Program-made: the position numbers and the translations under genes
Origin: Platycnemis pennipes
Taxonomy: Eukaryota > Arthropoda > Insecta > Odonata > Platycnemididae
DNA: 64,000 bases
NCBI GenBank assembly: GCA_933228895.1
Contig: OW121847.1
Coordinates: 48,668,992 to 48,732,991, forward strand
Direction: 5' to 3'
The notes under the pieces: generated by a model
Database searches by the model: none
The model's input: only the letters and a program-made list of their open reading frames with translations
What the model was told of the DNA's origin: nothing
Shown here: one piece after another, positions 45,769-59,000 of the stretch
Position numbering within the stretch: the stretch's first letter is position 1
Layout of the letters: each line of letters opens with the position of its first letter

Positions 45769-46319
45769 GATGAATCCAGTTTGATTCACGAGCAAGGAAC
45801 GCACGAGTTCTTGCCCAACGAATCGTGGCGAGAAGATGCGGGATTCACCTTCTAACAAAAGCAACTCAATTTGGCGACTCATCTCACCGAAATAAACTCA
45901 CGAGGCAGTCACGGATGCGGGCCTCTAAAGATCTAACCTTTTCAAGACCTTGGATATAACCTATCGCGAAACCACTCCGATGAAAGATGGCAACGTCAAA
46001 GGTAACTCCGAGGCATATGAAATTCGTGACGCGAGGGGGAAGGAAGGAGAACACCGAACTCCTAGTAAACATTTTTTAACCGTGATTTCGTCAAGTGAAC
46101 GAGAGGAAAACATGAGGTAATGAAGCTGCTACTGCGGTTTCCATGTGCACGATTGCAGTAGCATGAATGCTATCGCTAAGAGGATGTCCATGCTTCGTCA
46201 AACGCCCTTGAAGGAATGGGACACTATATCAGCTAGGCGAGCTTAGATGATGAAGACACCGAATGTGTTTGCAACGAATAATCGTAATCTAAGAAAATAA
46301 TGCCACCGAGACAGTGCAG
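45769..46319. other. Non-coding stretch
   Basis: Nothing assignable was found. Confidence 0.45.
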
Positions 46320-46650
46320 TTAACGGGGCATTTCCATTTTACGGCACGGGAGAAGAAGGGTGAAGGAGGGAGTCGGGGGGGGGATGGGGAGGAGGAAAGG
46401 GGAAGAATCTCCGGAGGGTAGAGCGAGAAAACAGAAGGGATGTGAACTCAACGGTAAAACGTGGAAAGTGAGACTCCGGTGAGAGGGCAGGGGGAAGGGA
46501 GGGGTGAGGGAGACAAGGAGGGAGGAAGAGATATGAAGAGGAGGCAAGAACGCCAGCGATGGAAGGACTGAAACATAACGGAGGCGGAGGTTGCGATGAG
46601 GGTGGGTACGACAGCTTGGGGGAGAGGGATGAGGGAGAATAGGCGTGGTG
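46320..46650. other. Purine-rich island
   Basis: G and A make up most of the + strand, and the minus strand reads as Pro/Ser/Leu-rich chance frames. No domain is present. Confidence 0.5.
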
Positions 46651-48400
46651 GGGTCGCTCGGCCACCACTAAAGCTCCAAGACTATGAAGTAATCAATGCA
46701 ATCCAGAGCTCTATTCGGTTCTAGGTTCTAGTCAACATGATTCGCGCAATGATCGCGCTGATCAAGAGGACTTTCTATTTTGGTAATCTTATCCAATGTA
46801 AGCAGTGCTCAAAATTATTCAGGAATGAAAAAACTGTCTATTGTTTAAGTTAAGCCGCTTAACTACCATAAATTCCATATTTTCATCTTGAAGAAACACA
46901 AAGTATTGCAGTGCAGACATAAAATTGATTGACTAGGACTATGATTATACTGTAGTGCGGAATTTATCCATGATAATACTCTACATGATCGCGTTCAGTA
47001 AATTTATCGCTGGATTGCCCTCAAATTTTGTTTCTTTCACAGGAATTCGGAATTGTGGAGCTTCCTTTTGCCAGTCGAAATATAACAGAATGAACGAGAC
47101 TAAATAGGGAGTCTTCCAGTGTCAAATTGATCAGAGAAGAAATTTTACTCGCACAAAAACGACTGCGAATTTGACAGTCCCGTTTAAATACTATGTGACT
47201 ATCACTATAGTGTGACGAAATTGCCATTTGTAGCCACCACGCAAATTCTTTAAAAAATGTTTATTTTTCTGACTGCGGAACAGACGTGCATGATGCCAGG
47301 ATCACTTCGTATTGGATTCCATTTCAGGCTCGGTTTTGCAAATCTCCACATTGTAAAACTAAACTTAGTAAATTTTAAGCAATTTATGTTTAGTTTCAAT
47401 ACATCAGAATCATTTTATGATTGATGAACTGCGGGTAGTTCATGACTATGAAGATCATGTGAATCAAGGCTCTTTCTTTGTGCGAACCAAAGCAGAAGAG
47501 TAGAAAATATTGACCTATTAGGGTTCATTCCGAACGATTAGAAAGAGCAGCCTTAGACGATGTAATTTAACGAACTAATCAATCCAATCAAAAAGTATCC
47601 CATTTTAATTTTCACATGAAAAATATTGAAATAGTTAAAATGCAGAAACGCATATGAAATGGAGTAAATTATAAGAGGCAATTATAAAAAGCTACCTCTA
47701 AAATATTATTTATAATTTTATATTCCTTATCTCAGATTTCATTGCATATAAAACATTTATAGATAGGGTATTTACTGATTCGAAAATTTTCCTCTTGCGT
47801 TGTTTTAATTTACTAACAGAAGATACACTTTATTTTTTTCTCCTTTCGAGGCTATGGAGCGTATATCTGCCGACTGAAGATCATGCAGCAGCTGGAGCCA
47901 TTTCCCTCGACTAGTCACGTGACCGTGAATGTGCTCCCCTTGGCGTTAAATTGCACCATGCAGTCCCGAGATCCACTGCGCTTATAAGAATCCAGTTCTA
48001 TGCGCCCACTACATAGGCTTACTCCCTGGCTCGTGAATTGTAAACCTGCGTACGAAATTCACGGTTGCATCGATTCCTTCCCGTGGAGAAAACATTTTTT
48101 TTCGCCGACGAAGAGAAAAGGAAAGGGAGTCGCGAAAGAAGATGGATTTGAGAAAAACTATTTTTTTCCTCACTTCCTCAAACTCATCAAAGGGAATTGA
48201 TGTTCGGTAGAGAGCGCTGGGATAATTCCAACCTTTCCGAATGAATTGCCCTCCGAGGCGGTGCGTAGACGCATTTGAGATGAAATTTGACAGGAAAACG
48301 AACGACCCGCGGCGAGAGAGAACTGAAGCGTGGATAAGTGAACATTTTTGGAGAACTAGCATAAAAATATTTTAGCAATCTGTCTGAATTTATGATTCGT
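46651..48400. other. AT-rich non-coding stretch
   Basis: No supported gene was found. The 117-codon minus-strand frame at 48009-48362 shows no domain. Confidence 0.45.
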
Positions 48401-49345
48401 AGGGCAAAGGGAAAAATTCCAGCCCTCTTTAGGAGGGCTATCTGATGTAGTCGTTGGCGCCTTTGAGGAACGCGGAAACGAAAATGCCATTGATGCGTCG
48501 AGATCTACGAGAAAACGACTTAAGGACTTAGTCTAAAACAATGCAAATTTTCCTCAGTCGGCGTACCTGCGTCTAGCCCCGAGAATACGCACATCACCAA
48601 TTACAAATGCATAAGCCGCGAGTTGTGCCGACTCCACCTGTACCCATGCGTGAGCCAATCGAATTAAGTCCCTGCACACGCCTCCTCGCGCGACGAAAAA
48701 AAATGACTGCAAAAAATGAAATAAAACATATGAATAGCTCTTGGCGAGGCGGATGGGACACCCGTCGCGCCGGTCTCGCGTACGCGAACCGTTAAAAGAG
48801 TCGTTTGCCACTCGGTCGGATATTGAGAGAGGGAGGAGGAGGAGGCGAAAGGAAAATCAAAAGAAAAAAAAACAAGTCGTCGTAAGGTGGCGCTGATGAG
48901 GGAGGAAATACAAAAGAGGGAAAAAAAGGAAATTTTGCGTGCGCGGAAGGGAGGGAAGGGTGTGTGTGTGTGCGAAGGAAAAGGAAAGTGGAAGAGGGAG
49001 CAACGAGGCGACCTCGCGCGGGATTGGTCGTGAGGGGGTGGAAAAGTGAGGGCTGTGCATGCGGGGTGGGGGACAGCGCAAGCGGACGCGGGGGAGGGAG
49101 TCAGCCAGCACCCAGCCCCTTGCGCCGCTCATGCCCGCAAACGAATGTCACCCGTCGGCGCTCCGCAGTGCATTAAACCGTCAAACGAACGAAACCGGTA
49201 AGGTAAATACGGGGCGGCTCGTTTTTTTGAGGGCGGGGGCTTCGAGGGATGGAGTTAAGTAGCGGTGAGCCAAGGAGCGCGGTCGAGGGTACTTCATACC
49301 TCACGCACAGTCGCCCTCATCTCTCTCTCTCTCTCTTGAGTCTTG
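48401..49345. other. GC/CpG-rich region with purine-rich core
   Basis: CpG density rises from about 48550 and again at 49000-49250, with a GA-rich block at 48820-49000, a (TG)n run at about 48959-48971 and a (CT)n run at 49320-49336. This could be a promoter region. No frame has a recognised domain. Confidence 0.42.
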
Positions 49346-51540
49346 CGAAAGGGAAAATCGGAGTGCATTTTATCACGCGCCTCGAGCAAACAGCTTCATG
49401 CGTAGTGAGCAATTTTGTCAACATGATTGAGCACCTTTTAAATGCATATTCTAATTCCCATTCTCGGCTCATTCAACACTCGGCTCTCATCTTGAAAACG
49501 ACGGAGACGCTAAATAAATACATAAACAATTTGTTAGACATTTTCTCAAAATCGGTAGGTACTTCGGTTACACGAGAGTTTAAGGCGATATTATGGTAGT
49601 TTTTTATCCAGTCTCTATCCTGAATGTTTCTTCGTGATAAGGGATGCTGGGATAGATGCCCTGATATAGTCAAAGCCGTAGACAGAAAAATTCTGCACTT
49701 AATATTTGAATTGCAGACAATTCAAATATAAAGTGAATGTAGGATTCATAGTTTGAAAAAATATTATTCTGAGATCCTTATATAAATGTTAAATTCTAAA
49801 CTTTTTCATTCAAACACACAATAACTACTAATTCGTTCTCTTTATTCATAGCAGCTGCGGATAATTGATAATTCAATTGAATAACAGACGTTAGTCTATA
49901 TCAGGGATAGCGACACACATTGAATTGGATGTGAGATATTAATTTCATGGGCGCCGGCCGGTGGAGATTTTCCATGACGATAAATAAATCCATTAAGTAC
50001 ATAATAAAATTAGGGCACCCTCCTACTTGGAGCAAAAAGCAACTGAATGACAGGAGGAATGCACGGCAAGCATTTTAAACTGGTAATATTGAGATAAATT
50101 CATCAAGAGCTCAGGCCGAGCGGTAAATACGAAAGGAAAGAAGCTTAAATGGAATAGAAGAAAAAGCGACGTGAAATGTGGTGACTTGTATGCAGAAAAA
50201 ATTTCTTTCGCAGCTAAAATTTAAAATCTCAAAAGCTCATTTGCATAGAGACAACGAAGAAACTTGATGCCCTTCATTTACTTTCTAATAATTCCAAGCT
50301 CTTCTTTTCCGTCACAACTTAAAGTATAAATCTTCTACAGTCTGTATTTTCTCTCATTTTAATGTGTGCTTGTAATTTTTCCATGAGCCTTAAACCATTA
50401 AATGAAAAAATATTTTTTTAAGCGCTCTCTAAAGCTGTTTCAGCATTTTTATTTCCGTAAAATTCTGAAAATCGTACACTAATTTTCATATTTAAATGTG
50501 TCATACCCATTAGAGTTGCCATTGTTCGAGGAGTATGTCCGGTAACGACATGAAGAATTCTAATGTCTTCTATATAATGTTCCTATGCATGCATTTTCTG
50601 TAAGTATCACCTCGATTTTAGAAACTTTAAGTCAATGCAATGCTGAAGTGTTAGATATTTTGATAGGTTTTTATTGAAGGAAATGATTCCCTGGTAAATT
50701 ATACTACCCCGTATAAATATTAAGTAACATTTTCACTACACTAATTCCAATATATGTTTGATGGTGCATTATGTTTCGCATTAAAAAATAACCACAGCGA
50801 GCAGTAGTAATTTCCTTACATATCGATGGGTTTTATGCTTCGGTAATTTTTCTCGGCAATAATTATAAATTTAAACTGTAAAATTATATGTACGTGAATA
50901 TTTTAATAGTTTTGAGGTTTTAGTCCTTCATTATTAGATACAAGAATACCAAGTTTTCTCGGAAGTCCTCACTCAATAACATATTTTTAGATATTGAGCA
51001 TGACAAAAGAATTCAAATCGTTGTTCAGGTAATTTTTGATGATGCTACAATAAACGTAGGTTTACTTCTAGCGTCTAAGTATGCATCTCATGCATAAAAT
51101 TACCATTAAAGACAAGATCAACTAGTGTTAAGGGAACATTCCTACTTCCTTCATGACCCCATGGTTGATAAAAATACTTAATTGTCGATGAAGCACTCAT
51201 AGAGCTCTACATTAAGTTATTATTTTAGCAAAACAATTTTGATGAAGAAATTCCTTGAGCAGTATTTACGGAACTTATGCGGAAAATCATTAATTTTTTT
51301 CAAGTGTGTTGAATGGAATTTATACCAATGAAAAATCTTACGATGTAATAATACAGCAAAAAATCTGATGTTTACTCAAACCACAGTTTTTTGATGGATT
51401 TTTTTAAACTCGCTATTCAAAAAACAATCGTTTGGTCTCCAAATAAAAACCGTGAATTCAAAATTTTCACGCGATTATTCTACCGCTGGTCTCTACCAAA
51501 GCAAATACGGAACTCTTGAGTTAGATCCACTGAGATCTGG
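49346..51540. other. AT-rich non-coding stretch
   Basis: Nothing assignable was found in 2.2 kb. Confidence 0.5.
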
Positions 51541-52030
51541 ATAGAATGGGCATGGTTGAGCAAACGAGAGAGGGATTCCTTTGCCGTCCCGGCATCCCCT
51601 TCGCCGGCTGCCGCCGCTCCGCAACCACCTTACTCATTTCTCCCGATGCAACGTCTCCCGCCACCCCCTCCCAGGCCTACTCCCTTTCTTACGAAGCCAT
51701 CGCGGTTCGAGCCCATCCGTACATCTCCCCTTGCCTCCCAAAGGTCCTTTCCACCTCCCAACCGGGTCAAGCCATACCCCTGTGGGATCTCCTCCCTATG
51801 TATACATATTTACGCATGGACCCGGAAACTCTGAGAGGATGCGGTTGACCCCCACTGGAACACTCCACCCAACACAAAAGCCCAGCTTTCCTCTCTCTCT
51901 CTCTTTCTCTCCCTCTCCATTCCACTCTCCTCTCTCGCCCTCTTCCTCGAAGTAAGGGCTTTAGGAGTCTCTTTATCCCACTTCCTTCCCTTTCCTCCCT
52001 TTCCCTTCACTCATCCTCCCATGGGCGAAG
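51541..52030. other. Pyrimidine-rich island with CT repeat
   Basis: C and T dominate the + strand, including (CT)n near 51889-51904. Three overlapping frames read as Pro/Ser-rich and are composition artefacts. Confidence 0.5.
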
Positions 52031-52054
52031 GGGTGAAGTTTCTATCCTCCAATT

Positions 52055-52158
52055 CTTTTACCGATGCTCGAAGAAATAAACCTACAGAGACTACAGCACC
52101 ATGTATCTTTTACAGACGCTCGAAGAAATAAACCTACAGAGTCTACAGCACCACGTAT
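52055..52158 (+). repeat. 2 x 52-bp tandem duplication
   Basis: Copies 52055-52106 and 52107-52158 differ at only about five positions. Both contain GCTCGAAGAAATAAACCTAC and CTACAGCACCA. Similarity ends near 52158, so this is a local duplication of exactly two units. Confidence 0.9.
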
Positions 52159-55100
52159 GGTAGCCTGGCCTGTCTCATTATGCCATGGTGATGCACTATC
52201 CGACGCCGTTGCATCAAATGCTATTGGATGCATCCAACCCTAATACGAGTACAGTACAAGTATTTCTTAATGTACTTGATCATTTGATAGGTAAACAAAT
52301 TGCAGAAACGGCTATTTATTCCTCTATTTAACTGGATTTTTCTTTCGTGTCCCTCTGATATTTAATGCGTCTGTTCACGTTGAAGAAGAGTATACAGCAC
52401 TCTGTTGACGAAAGAATAGTAATGTAACTTGAATTTGAAATTTCTCTCCTCGAATACGAACAAAAATATTGATCATTGAACATTTATAAAAGTATTACGG
52501 AGAAGTAAAACCGAATATTGCGGAGTTCTTGGGTGTTTTCAAGTCTGTTTCCGCACTAATAGGCGCTTCAGACCGGGAGGAAAGGTATAAGGATAGGATT
52601 GAAAGGGATGCGGAGTTCTGGCATAACAATTCCATTAAAGGACTGAATTATAACTCTGAAAAATATGGGACTTTCATGTTTTTAAACAGAGCAGGAACAT
52701 ATTTTTATCACAATAAAATTCGAGGAATAAAGTTGAGGTCACTTTTTGCATTTCTGTTCAAGCATTTCGTACCGCTCCCCTCTTTCAACCCTTCTCATGC
52801 GTACAGGTTTCTTCTCCACCTCTCCCTGTCCATTCCCTTCGTCCCAGTGGCTCCCTCGGCCACAGAAAGTAGCAAGTTACCCTCCAGGGCCCGAGAGGTC
52901 CGACTTCAACAATTCCCTTTACTTTCGCTTTGCTTTCATTCTCCAGGTCCAATCACGACGCATCACCGACGCTCGACCTTTAAGGGAGCCCGGCCTGGTT
53001 ACTTTAATCTGGAAACATATTGCAGAAATTTAAGAGAATATGTAAGTAGTAGTGTCTCGGTATGTAGTATTCATATCTACACTGAAATACATTCGAATTC
53101 AGTCATTTAATGTGCATAAATGATTTCAATCGCAATATATATCGAAGAACGAAAAAACATGCGATTATTTCTTTGACGCGACGATTAAAGACGACGAGAC
53201 AAGAATGCCTAACCCTGTAGCACAGTACTTATTGTCAGCGCCAAGTGTATGAACTTGAGTTTGAGGATTTATTTAAAAAAAACCGATGACCTTATTTACA
53301 TACGAGGCACATCAACCTGTAGATAATTAAGCTTTTTTTAATGCTGATAAAAGAAAATTTTCATAATTATTTTAAGGCAGGTTTTAGCTGTGATAATTAA
53401 AAAAGGTCTCGTATTTTGATTGTCGCGGGAGGAATCTTGATTTTATTAGTTTATGATGACAGTTAGAAGCGGAAAAATGAGAAGAAATTTTGGTAGAATA
53501 CGAGTCATACCTTTTTCATGATGCAGGTAAAATTTCAAATCTTGAAATTTATTCTTTTACATTACATAATTTAATTTACGAAACATGATTTTTCCGTATG
53601 TATACAACTCAGAGGCATGCAAAAAACACCAAACACCTTTTGAAATTTTTTTTGCAACCCCATATACGCATTAAATGTTAACGAAAAACTATATTTTATA
53701 TCGGATTTTGTTTTTTGAAAATGAATGCGGGGTGAAGACAATGGGTACATTGGCAACTCCGTACAATCAAACAACTAGATTCTAAAAACATGCCTCAAAA
53801 TAATTTTATAAAATGTCTTTACTAAATTATTTACACGCTGATATTCCCCGCATGAAGAGGACCTCGTTGTTTTTGATATATAAATCCACAAACTCGAGTC
53901 TATACTTTTTGCGCGGAAGTTTAACTTACATCCTCCAGCACGACTTATGTCAGAGAGGAAAGAGATAAAATGCTACAGAATATATATCATAGACGTAGAG
54001 TCTTTTGATACTATCCCAAATTAGGCAGAAAACTTCATTGCTCAAATAAATAGCTGGAATAATCGATATGATCGTCAGAATTGTGAAAAAATACGATATA
54101 TCCAGTGTCGTTAAAACGCAGAACCATAAAAGTACACACTATTAATACAATAAAATAAAGAATAACTTATGAGCGGAAGTAATGCATCAATTTTTATCCC
54201 TAGCATGTCAGAACTGCTACAGCGGAGAAATAGGAAGGACTATTGTTATCAGAGAGGAAGAAGACGGAACGTAACACCTAATTAAACTTCAACACTGGGG
54301 TTGAGTCGTTTCCGTACTCTTTAACAAAAAGTTTTAAAGTAACAGTTTAGATCACATGCCAAATTAATTCAAGCGTAGGAGATCTTGAAATATGACTTGG
54401 GATAATCTCAAAAGTTTATATGAACACTACATTTTTATTTTAAGTTCTTCCTTAAGAGAAACGTAATCTCAACACAAAAATGCCAATAAAAACATATCTT
54501 CTAGATCAGTGATTTAACGATTTTGAGGATCACGTATTGTCACCGGAAGGTAGGTCAAAAACACTTTGAAAACCTATAATCTTGTTTCATGTTAGAATTT
54601 GATGCATTTAACGTGCGTGGATCACACCTCTGTCTTAAAATTAAAGTCCATTCTAATAGAAGAGGACATGGCTATTCTGATGTGAAGCTCTTTAGCGAGT
54701 AAAACTCGTGCAACCGTGCTCGTGTGGGAGCATTTTCTTCTCAAACGGATTCGTGGAGGCATCACCTGCATTTCATACCTGGATCTAGTCAGTGACCGAA
54801 CTCCTAATAGGCAATCATGTCACTCACACATGTCGTGACTAAGCAAAACAACTCATTGAGCCTGCTACGAGGGGGCAACTATTTTGATTATTTCCTGAAA
54901 AACACTGTACACTGTTCATGATACCAAGCACGATGACCACAAGATGAACACCAAGCTATATCCTCCAACAGCGAATAAGCGTCTTTTTACCAAATAGCTA
55001 CAATATACTTGGAACATTTTCACTTCCCATCAAATTTCCTTACCGATAAAGTTATCGAGTGATCACTGAATAATACCCCATGTACACTTATAATTTATTT

Positions 55101-55459
55101 TCATTTTCCCAACGCTTTGATTTAGCAGGAAAATAGTCAAGGTCGCACCTGGCCTAAATAAATATATGAAAAAAGGTGTATTTAAGCCTCATCGCATTTT
55201 ATGCACAATTCACCATTTGAACGATACAAGTAGGTATTAGAAGGTATTAGCTATTAGAATTTGGAATGATTCCTGTTTTTTGTTTTTCATCAATTACAGA
55301 TTGCTTATGGCGATAAGTATATTGAATCAATGGAGCTAAACGGGGTACATTCAGCGAAAATCGTATATAACTTTGAATCCAAGCCTAATTAAATAGATTA
55401 AATGCATACTACTAATTCGTTATTTATTCACCTAAAATATTAAGAGAGCGGAGTAACGA
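52159..55459. other. Mostly AT-rich non-coding stretch
   Basis: A 193-codon frame at 52529-53110 begins at a non-ATG codon. Its first 65 residues are polar and protein-like, but no domain is recognised. A short pyrimidine-rich patch lies at 52770-52990. The rest is AT-rich with nothing assignable. Confidence 0.4.
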
Positions 55460-55940
55460 CTAATTACGCCATGGATAATGGCAGGGAGATACAAAGTGAT
55501 TAGCACAGAGCGGGAAATAGAAAGAAATTGCATTGGTCGGTGTAAAGTGAGTCTTGCGACAGAGGCGAGCAGAAGTCAAGGGCCCGTCGAGACTGCACCC
55601 GAAGAGTCTCCCCTAACTCACTCTTCGCTAGCGGATTTTGTTTATGGAAGAAGACCAAGAAGAATAGGCGGTGGGCAAAGAAGACATGGAAGGGAGGAGA
55701 GGGGGGGGGGGGGGGAGTGAATGCAGACCTCCGCTCAAGCAATGAAAAAGGGAAAGGTCTTCGAAACGAATGCTGTCTCCACCCCCGCCCCTGCAGATTT
55801 TAATCGCAGGGAAGCCCCTTAAAGAGAAAAGGAGACAGGATACGCGTAGAGCGGTGGCCGAGGAACGGGAGGAAGGAGACAGCGAAACAAAAAAGACCAG
55901 GGCCGGGAGGAGTCTCTTCCTCCTCAGGCGAGGGAAGGCG
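55460..55940. other. Purine-rich island with poly-G run
   Basis: The island is G- and A-rich on the + strand, with a run of about 14 G near 55700-55715. The chance frames are Arg/Glu/Gly-rich. Confidence 0.5.
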
Positions 55941-56689
55941 AATGCACGGACTTATTTCTCGCTTTTCCTCTTTAAACAAGGAAATGAGTTTGCCGGCAGG
56001 AGTTAAAAATTACCCAGCGGATTACGTGGAGCTGCGATTTAATGTCTCAAGGAATAAGGAGGAACCCGTTTCCTGCGAAAACACTCGGCATGCTCTGCAA
56101 AGGAACGATTATGCATTCATGAATTACGGAGGCGAGTACACATGCAAATGCGTTGATGATTACATTTACCTTATTTAGCTAATGTATACGACATTCACCA
56201 CGCTAACATAATGAGTAAAAAGAGTTTGTGGTCTGATTATAATTTATATCATATTTTTTGTGCATACACCAAAAGCGATCGCAACCCAAAATTTATAACC
56301 ACAAGTTTCATCATTGCCGCGACTTTACCTTTCAGTCAGAATTTTGGAGACGCATCTTATTGAGAATATAAAAACTCTGTAGCCCTTCAATTCTACTGAT
56401 TAAATATTATCACTTGAGTCGATACCAATGTAAGTGTTATTAACTTATTGTCAAACCAAACCCGTGAGTGGAATAAATTTCCTTAAGGAACATGAGCAAG
56501 GTTTTGCCATGTTCATACATTACTATCTATACCCATGTTACTTTTCATTATAAAGATTTTTCTTATGTTGAGAACTCATGAGAAACATTCTCATTCGTGA
56601 ACATAAAAAAAGTCAGCAGAAAACTAACACCCCTTCAAATTATTTTTCGGCAATGAAAGCTCACAGTCCGACAACAATGCGGGGTGCAA
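55941..56689. other. AT-rich non-coding stretch
   Basis: A 78-codon frame from ATG at 55942 to 56178 has four Cys but no domain I recognise. Nothing else was found. Confidence 0.4.
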
Positions 56690-57255
56690 AATGGAAAGAG
56701 TTATCTCTTCGGCTTTCTCTCTCTCCCCTCCTCTCCGCTCAAAGGGCAAAGCTGCTCGCTCCGCGCCAAGGACTGTTTCTTGGGATGAAACAGGAGAGGT
56801 TCCATCCATCCGCTCTCCGTAACGTCCTATTCCACACACCTCCCATCTCCCACCGTCTTCCTCCTGCCGTCGGCCGGCCGAGCCTACCAACCCACCCACT
56901 CCACATTCCCCTCCCCCTCCCGCACAGCTACCCTCCCCCCCCCCCCCCCCCCCCCCCGGCTCCCTGCGATGGTGGCGATCCCTTCCCACGTCCAAACTAC
57001 GCCCTCCCCATTTTTCCTCCCCCGCAACCAACCTCCTTACATCTCTCCCTCCGCCGCCTCCTTTCCGCGCTCCTCTTCACGGAGCCTCGTCGTAAACCGG
57101 TTCCGTGTGAGACAGACCTCCTCTCCATAAATCCAGAGAACATCTCTCGCTCCCGAGGCATTCTCTTCCCTGCCTCTCTCGGTGTATCTCATCCAAGTCC
57201 TCCGCCTATCCTCCCCTCAAACCCCACCCGCAACCCAGCCCCCTCTCATTTTAGA
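56690..57255. other. Pyrimidine-rich island with poly-C run
   Basis: The + strand is C- and T-rich with a run of about 23 C at 56935-56957. The 237-codon frame across it (56578-57291) is Pro/Ser/Leu-rich and lacks any recognised domain; the minus-strand frame is Gly/Glu/Arg-rich. Both look like artefacts. Confidence 0.5.
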
Positions 57256-57770
57256 CACCAGGAGGGAAAGAAGGAAGGTGAGGAGAGATAGAGAGAGAGA
57301 GAGAGCTAGCTAAGGAGAAATGAGAGGAGGATGGAGAGTGGAGGTATGCGAGGGGAGATTGAGGATAGTAAGAGGATGTTGGGAAGGGAGAGAAGAAAGA
57401 GGGTCGGGCTAAGATGCTGTGGGCGGCGGAGGAGGAGCAGCCCTACACGCCCATTTCTGCCTCCATTCTCGGGGGAGAGGGTGGAGGAGGGAGGGGAGGA
57501 TTGAGGCCGAGGAGGAGGGCTGGATGGGGGGGAGACTGGAGATGAGGGGGAAAGAGAAGGAACGCCAAGGCGAGAGAAGGACGAAGGAAGGAGAGTTTCA
57601 CTTAGGACGGAGTTATCAGGCCGTCCCGAGATCGGGGGAACAACACACTTCGTGTTTACGTGCGGGGGATTTAAATAGTATTGACGACCACTTGGATCGT
57701 CAAAAGAGCGGAGAGCTTATTCTTTCACACGGAGGAGAGAAGAGAGGGGGGGAGAGACTGAGGAAAACTT
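57256..57770. other. Purine-rich island with GA repeat
   Basis: Immediately after the pyrimidine-rich block the bias reverses: the + strand becomes almost all G and A, with (GA)n at about 57288-57305. No coding evidence was found. Confidence 0.5.
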
Positions 57771-58689
57771 TGCGCGCGTTGGCTGTGAATGCATAAAGAG
57801 AGCTCTCATAATTCCCGTACTCCCGAGCGAAATAACGTGTTTTGAGACGTAAAGTTTTTACGCCCTTCACCTTGAGCGACCAGTTCCTCTCCGTTTCCTC
57901 CATCGCATGGAATAAATATCTTCGCTTTTTAAATCAGCGAATAGAAAGTTTAGAATAGAGATGTTATTGAGATCGAATACATGCGCGAATATTTGACTAG
58001 CATTATTGGTTCACTTGAAACAAATAGCCATTCGGGTGTAAGACTCTTGAACAGAGATTACACAACTTTGAAATTTTAGACATTAATATCTTGGCGTGAA
58101 TGTTTTCAATTGTTCACCGTAATTATCAATTTAATTGCTTCCAAAACACTGGTAATCTTTTTTAAGCTCCCTTTAATGAGTTCATAAATGGGAATAAAAT
58201 TATGAGAACATAATGAAATGAAAATCTCAGAACACCTCACGTATGTTCTTGAGCTGAAGAAGATGAGAAAACATTTCGTTGATGTAAATGCGATCAGTGG
58301 CAACACTCGGTGGAAACATTACATTCAGGATGTTTTGAAGTTACAATACAGAAATTTACAAAAATATTTCAACTTTCTGCATCCATCGTTTCGTTGACAA
58401 AAAACATCAGATGAGCATTTCAAGTATTATTTAGTTGATAAATCCACGGAATGATTGGGAGGAGAGTGAATGACTTGCAGCGCTATTGCATCGACGAACT
58501 TCCTCAATTTTTCTTCACTGTAAACTTCATTAATAAATCTTAGAGCTTAGAATCTGGTCTATTTTGCAAATTTCCAAAGATGCAACATTGTAAACATCTT
58601 GTTTTTCCCGAAGTAAATTTCACCCCTTTCAGTCAATAACGTGGATGTGGATGCAAAAGAGGAATAAGTAATTTACCGCAGGGAACGAA
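57771..58689. other. AT-rich non-coding stretch
   Basis: Nothing assignable was found. Confidence 0.5.
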
Positions 58690-59000
58690 GCGTGGTGAGA
58701 ATTTCATATTCTGATTACGGGAGCAAGGCGTGTGGGGAGGCACACGCGGGCAAGCCGAGGCCGGAGTAGGATGCTGGGAAAGTTGGGTCAGTGAGTAGGA
58801 GCGGAGGAGGCGGAAGGGGAGGGGAGGTAAGAAGAGGGATCGTGAGAGGGGGAGGGAGGAGGAGAGAGAGAGAGAGAGCGGGAGGCGCGGGTGGGGGGAT
58901 AAGTATAGGTTTAAGGAAAGAAGAGATTGTCATGGTCACGAGAAGTATAGGGAGACTCAAGGGAGAAGCAAAGATTCCGGGCACATATTAGAAACGACGA
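58690..59000. other. Purine-rich island with GA repeat
   Basis: The + strand is G/A-rich, with (GA)n at about 58861-58878. No domain occurs in the chance frames. Confidence 0.5.

Noticed and set aside
52529..53110. 193-codon open frame
   Set aside because: It starts at TTG, joins a polar segment to a pyrimidine-rich part, and has no recognised domain or splice evidence.
56578..57291. 237-codon open frame, the longest in the window
   Set aside because: It spans a C-rich island with a poly-C run, is Pro/Ser/Leu-rich and has no domain; a comparable frame runs on the other strand. Composition explains it.
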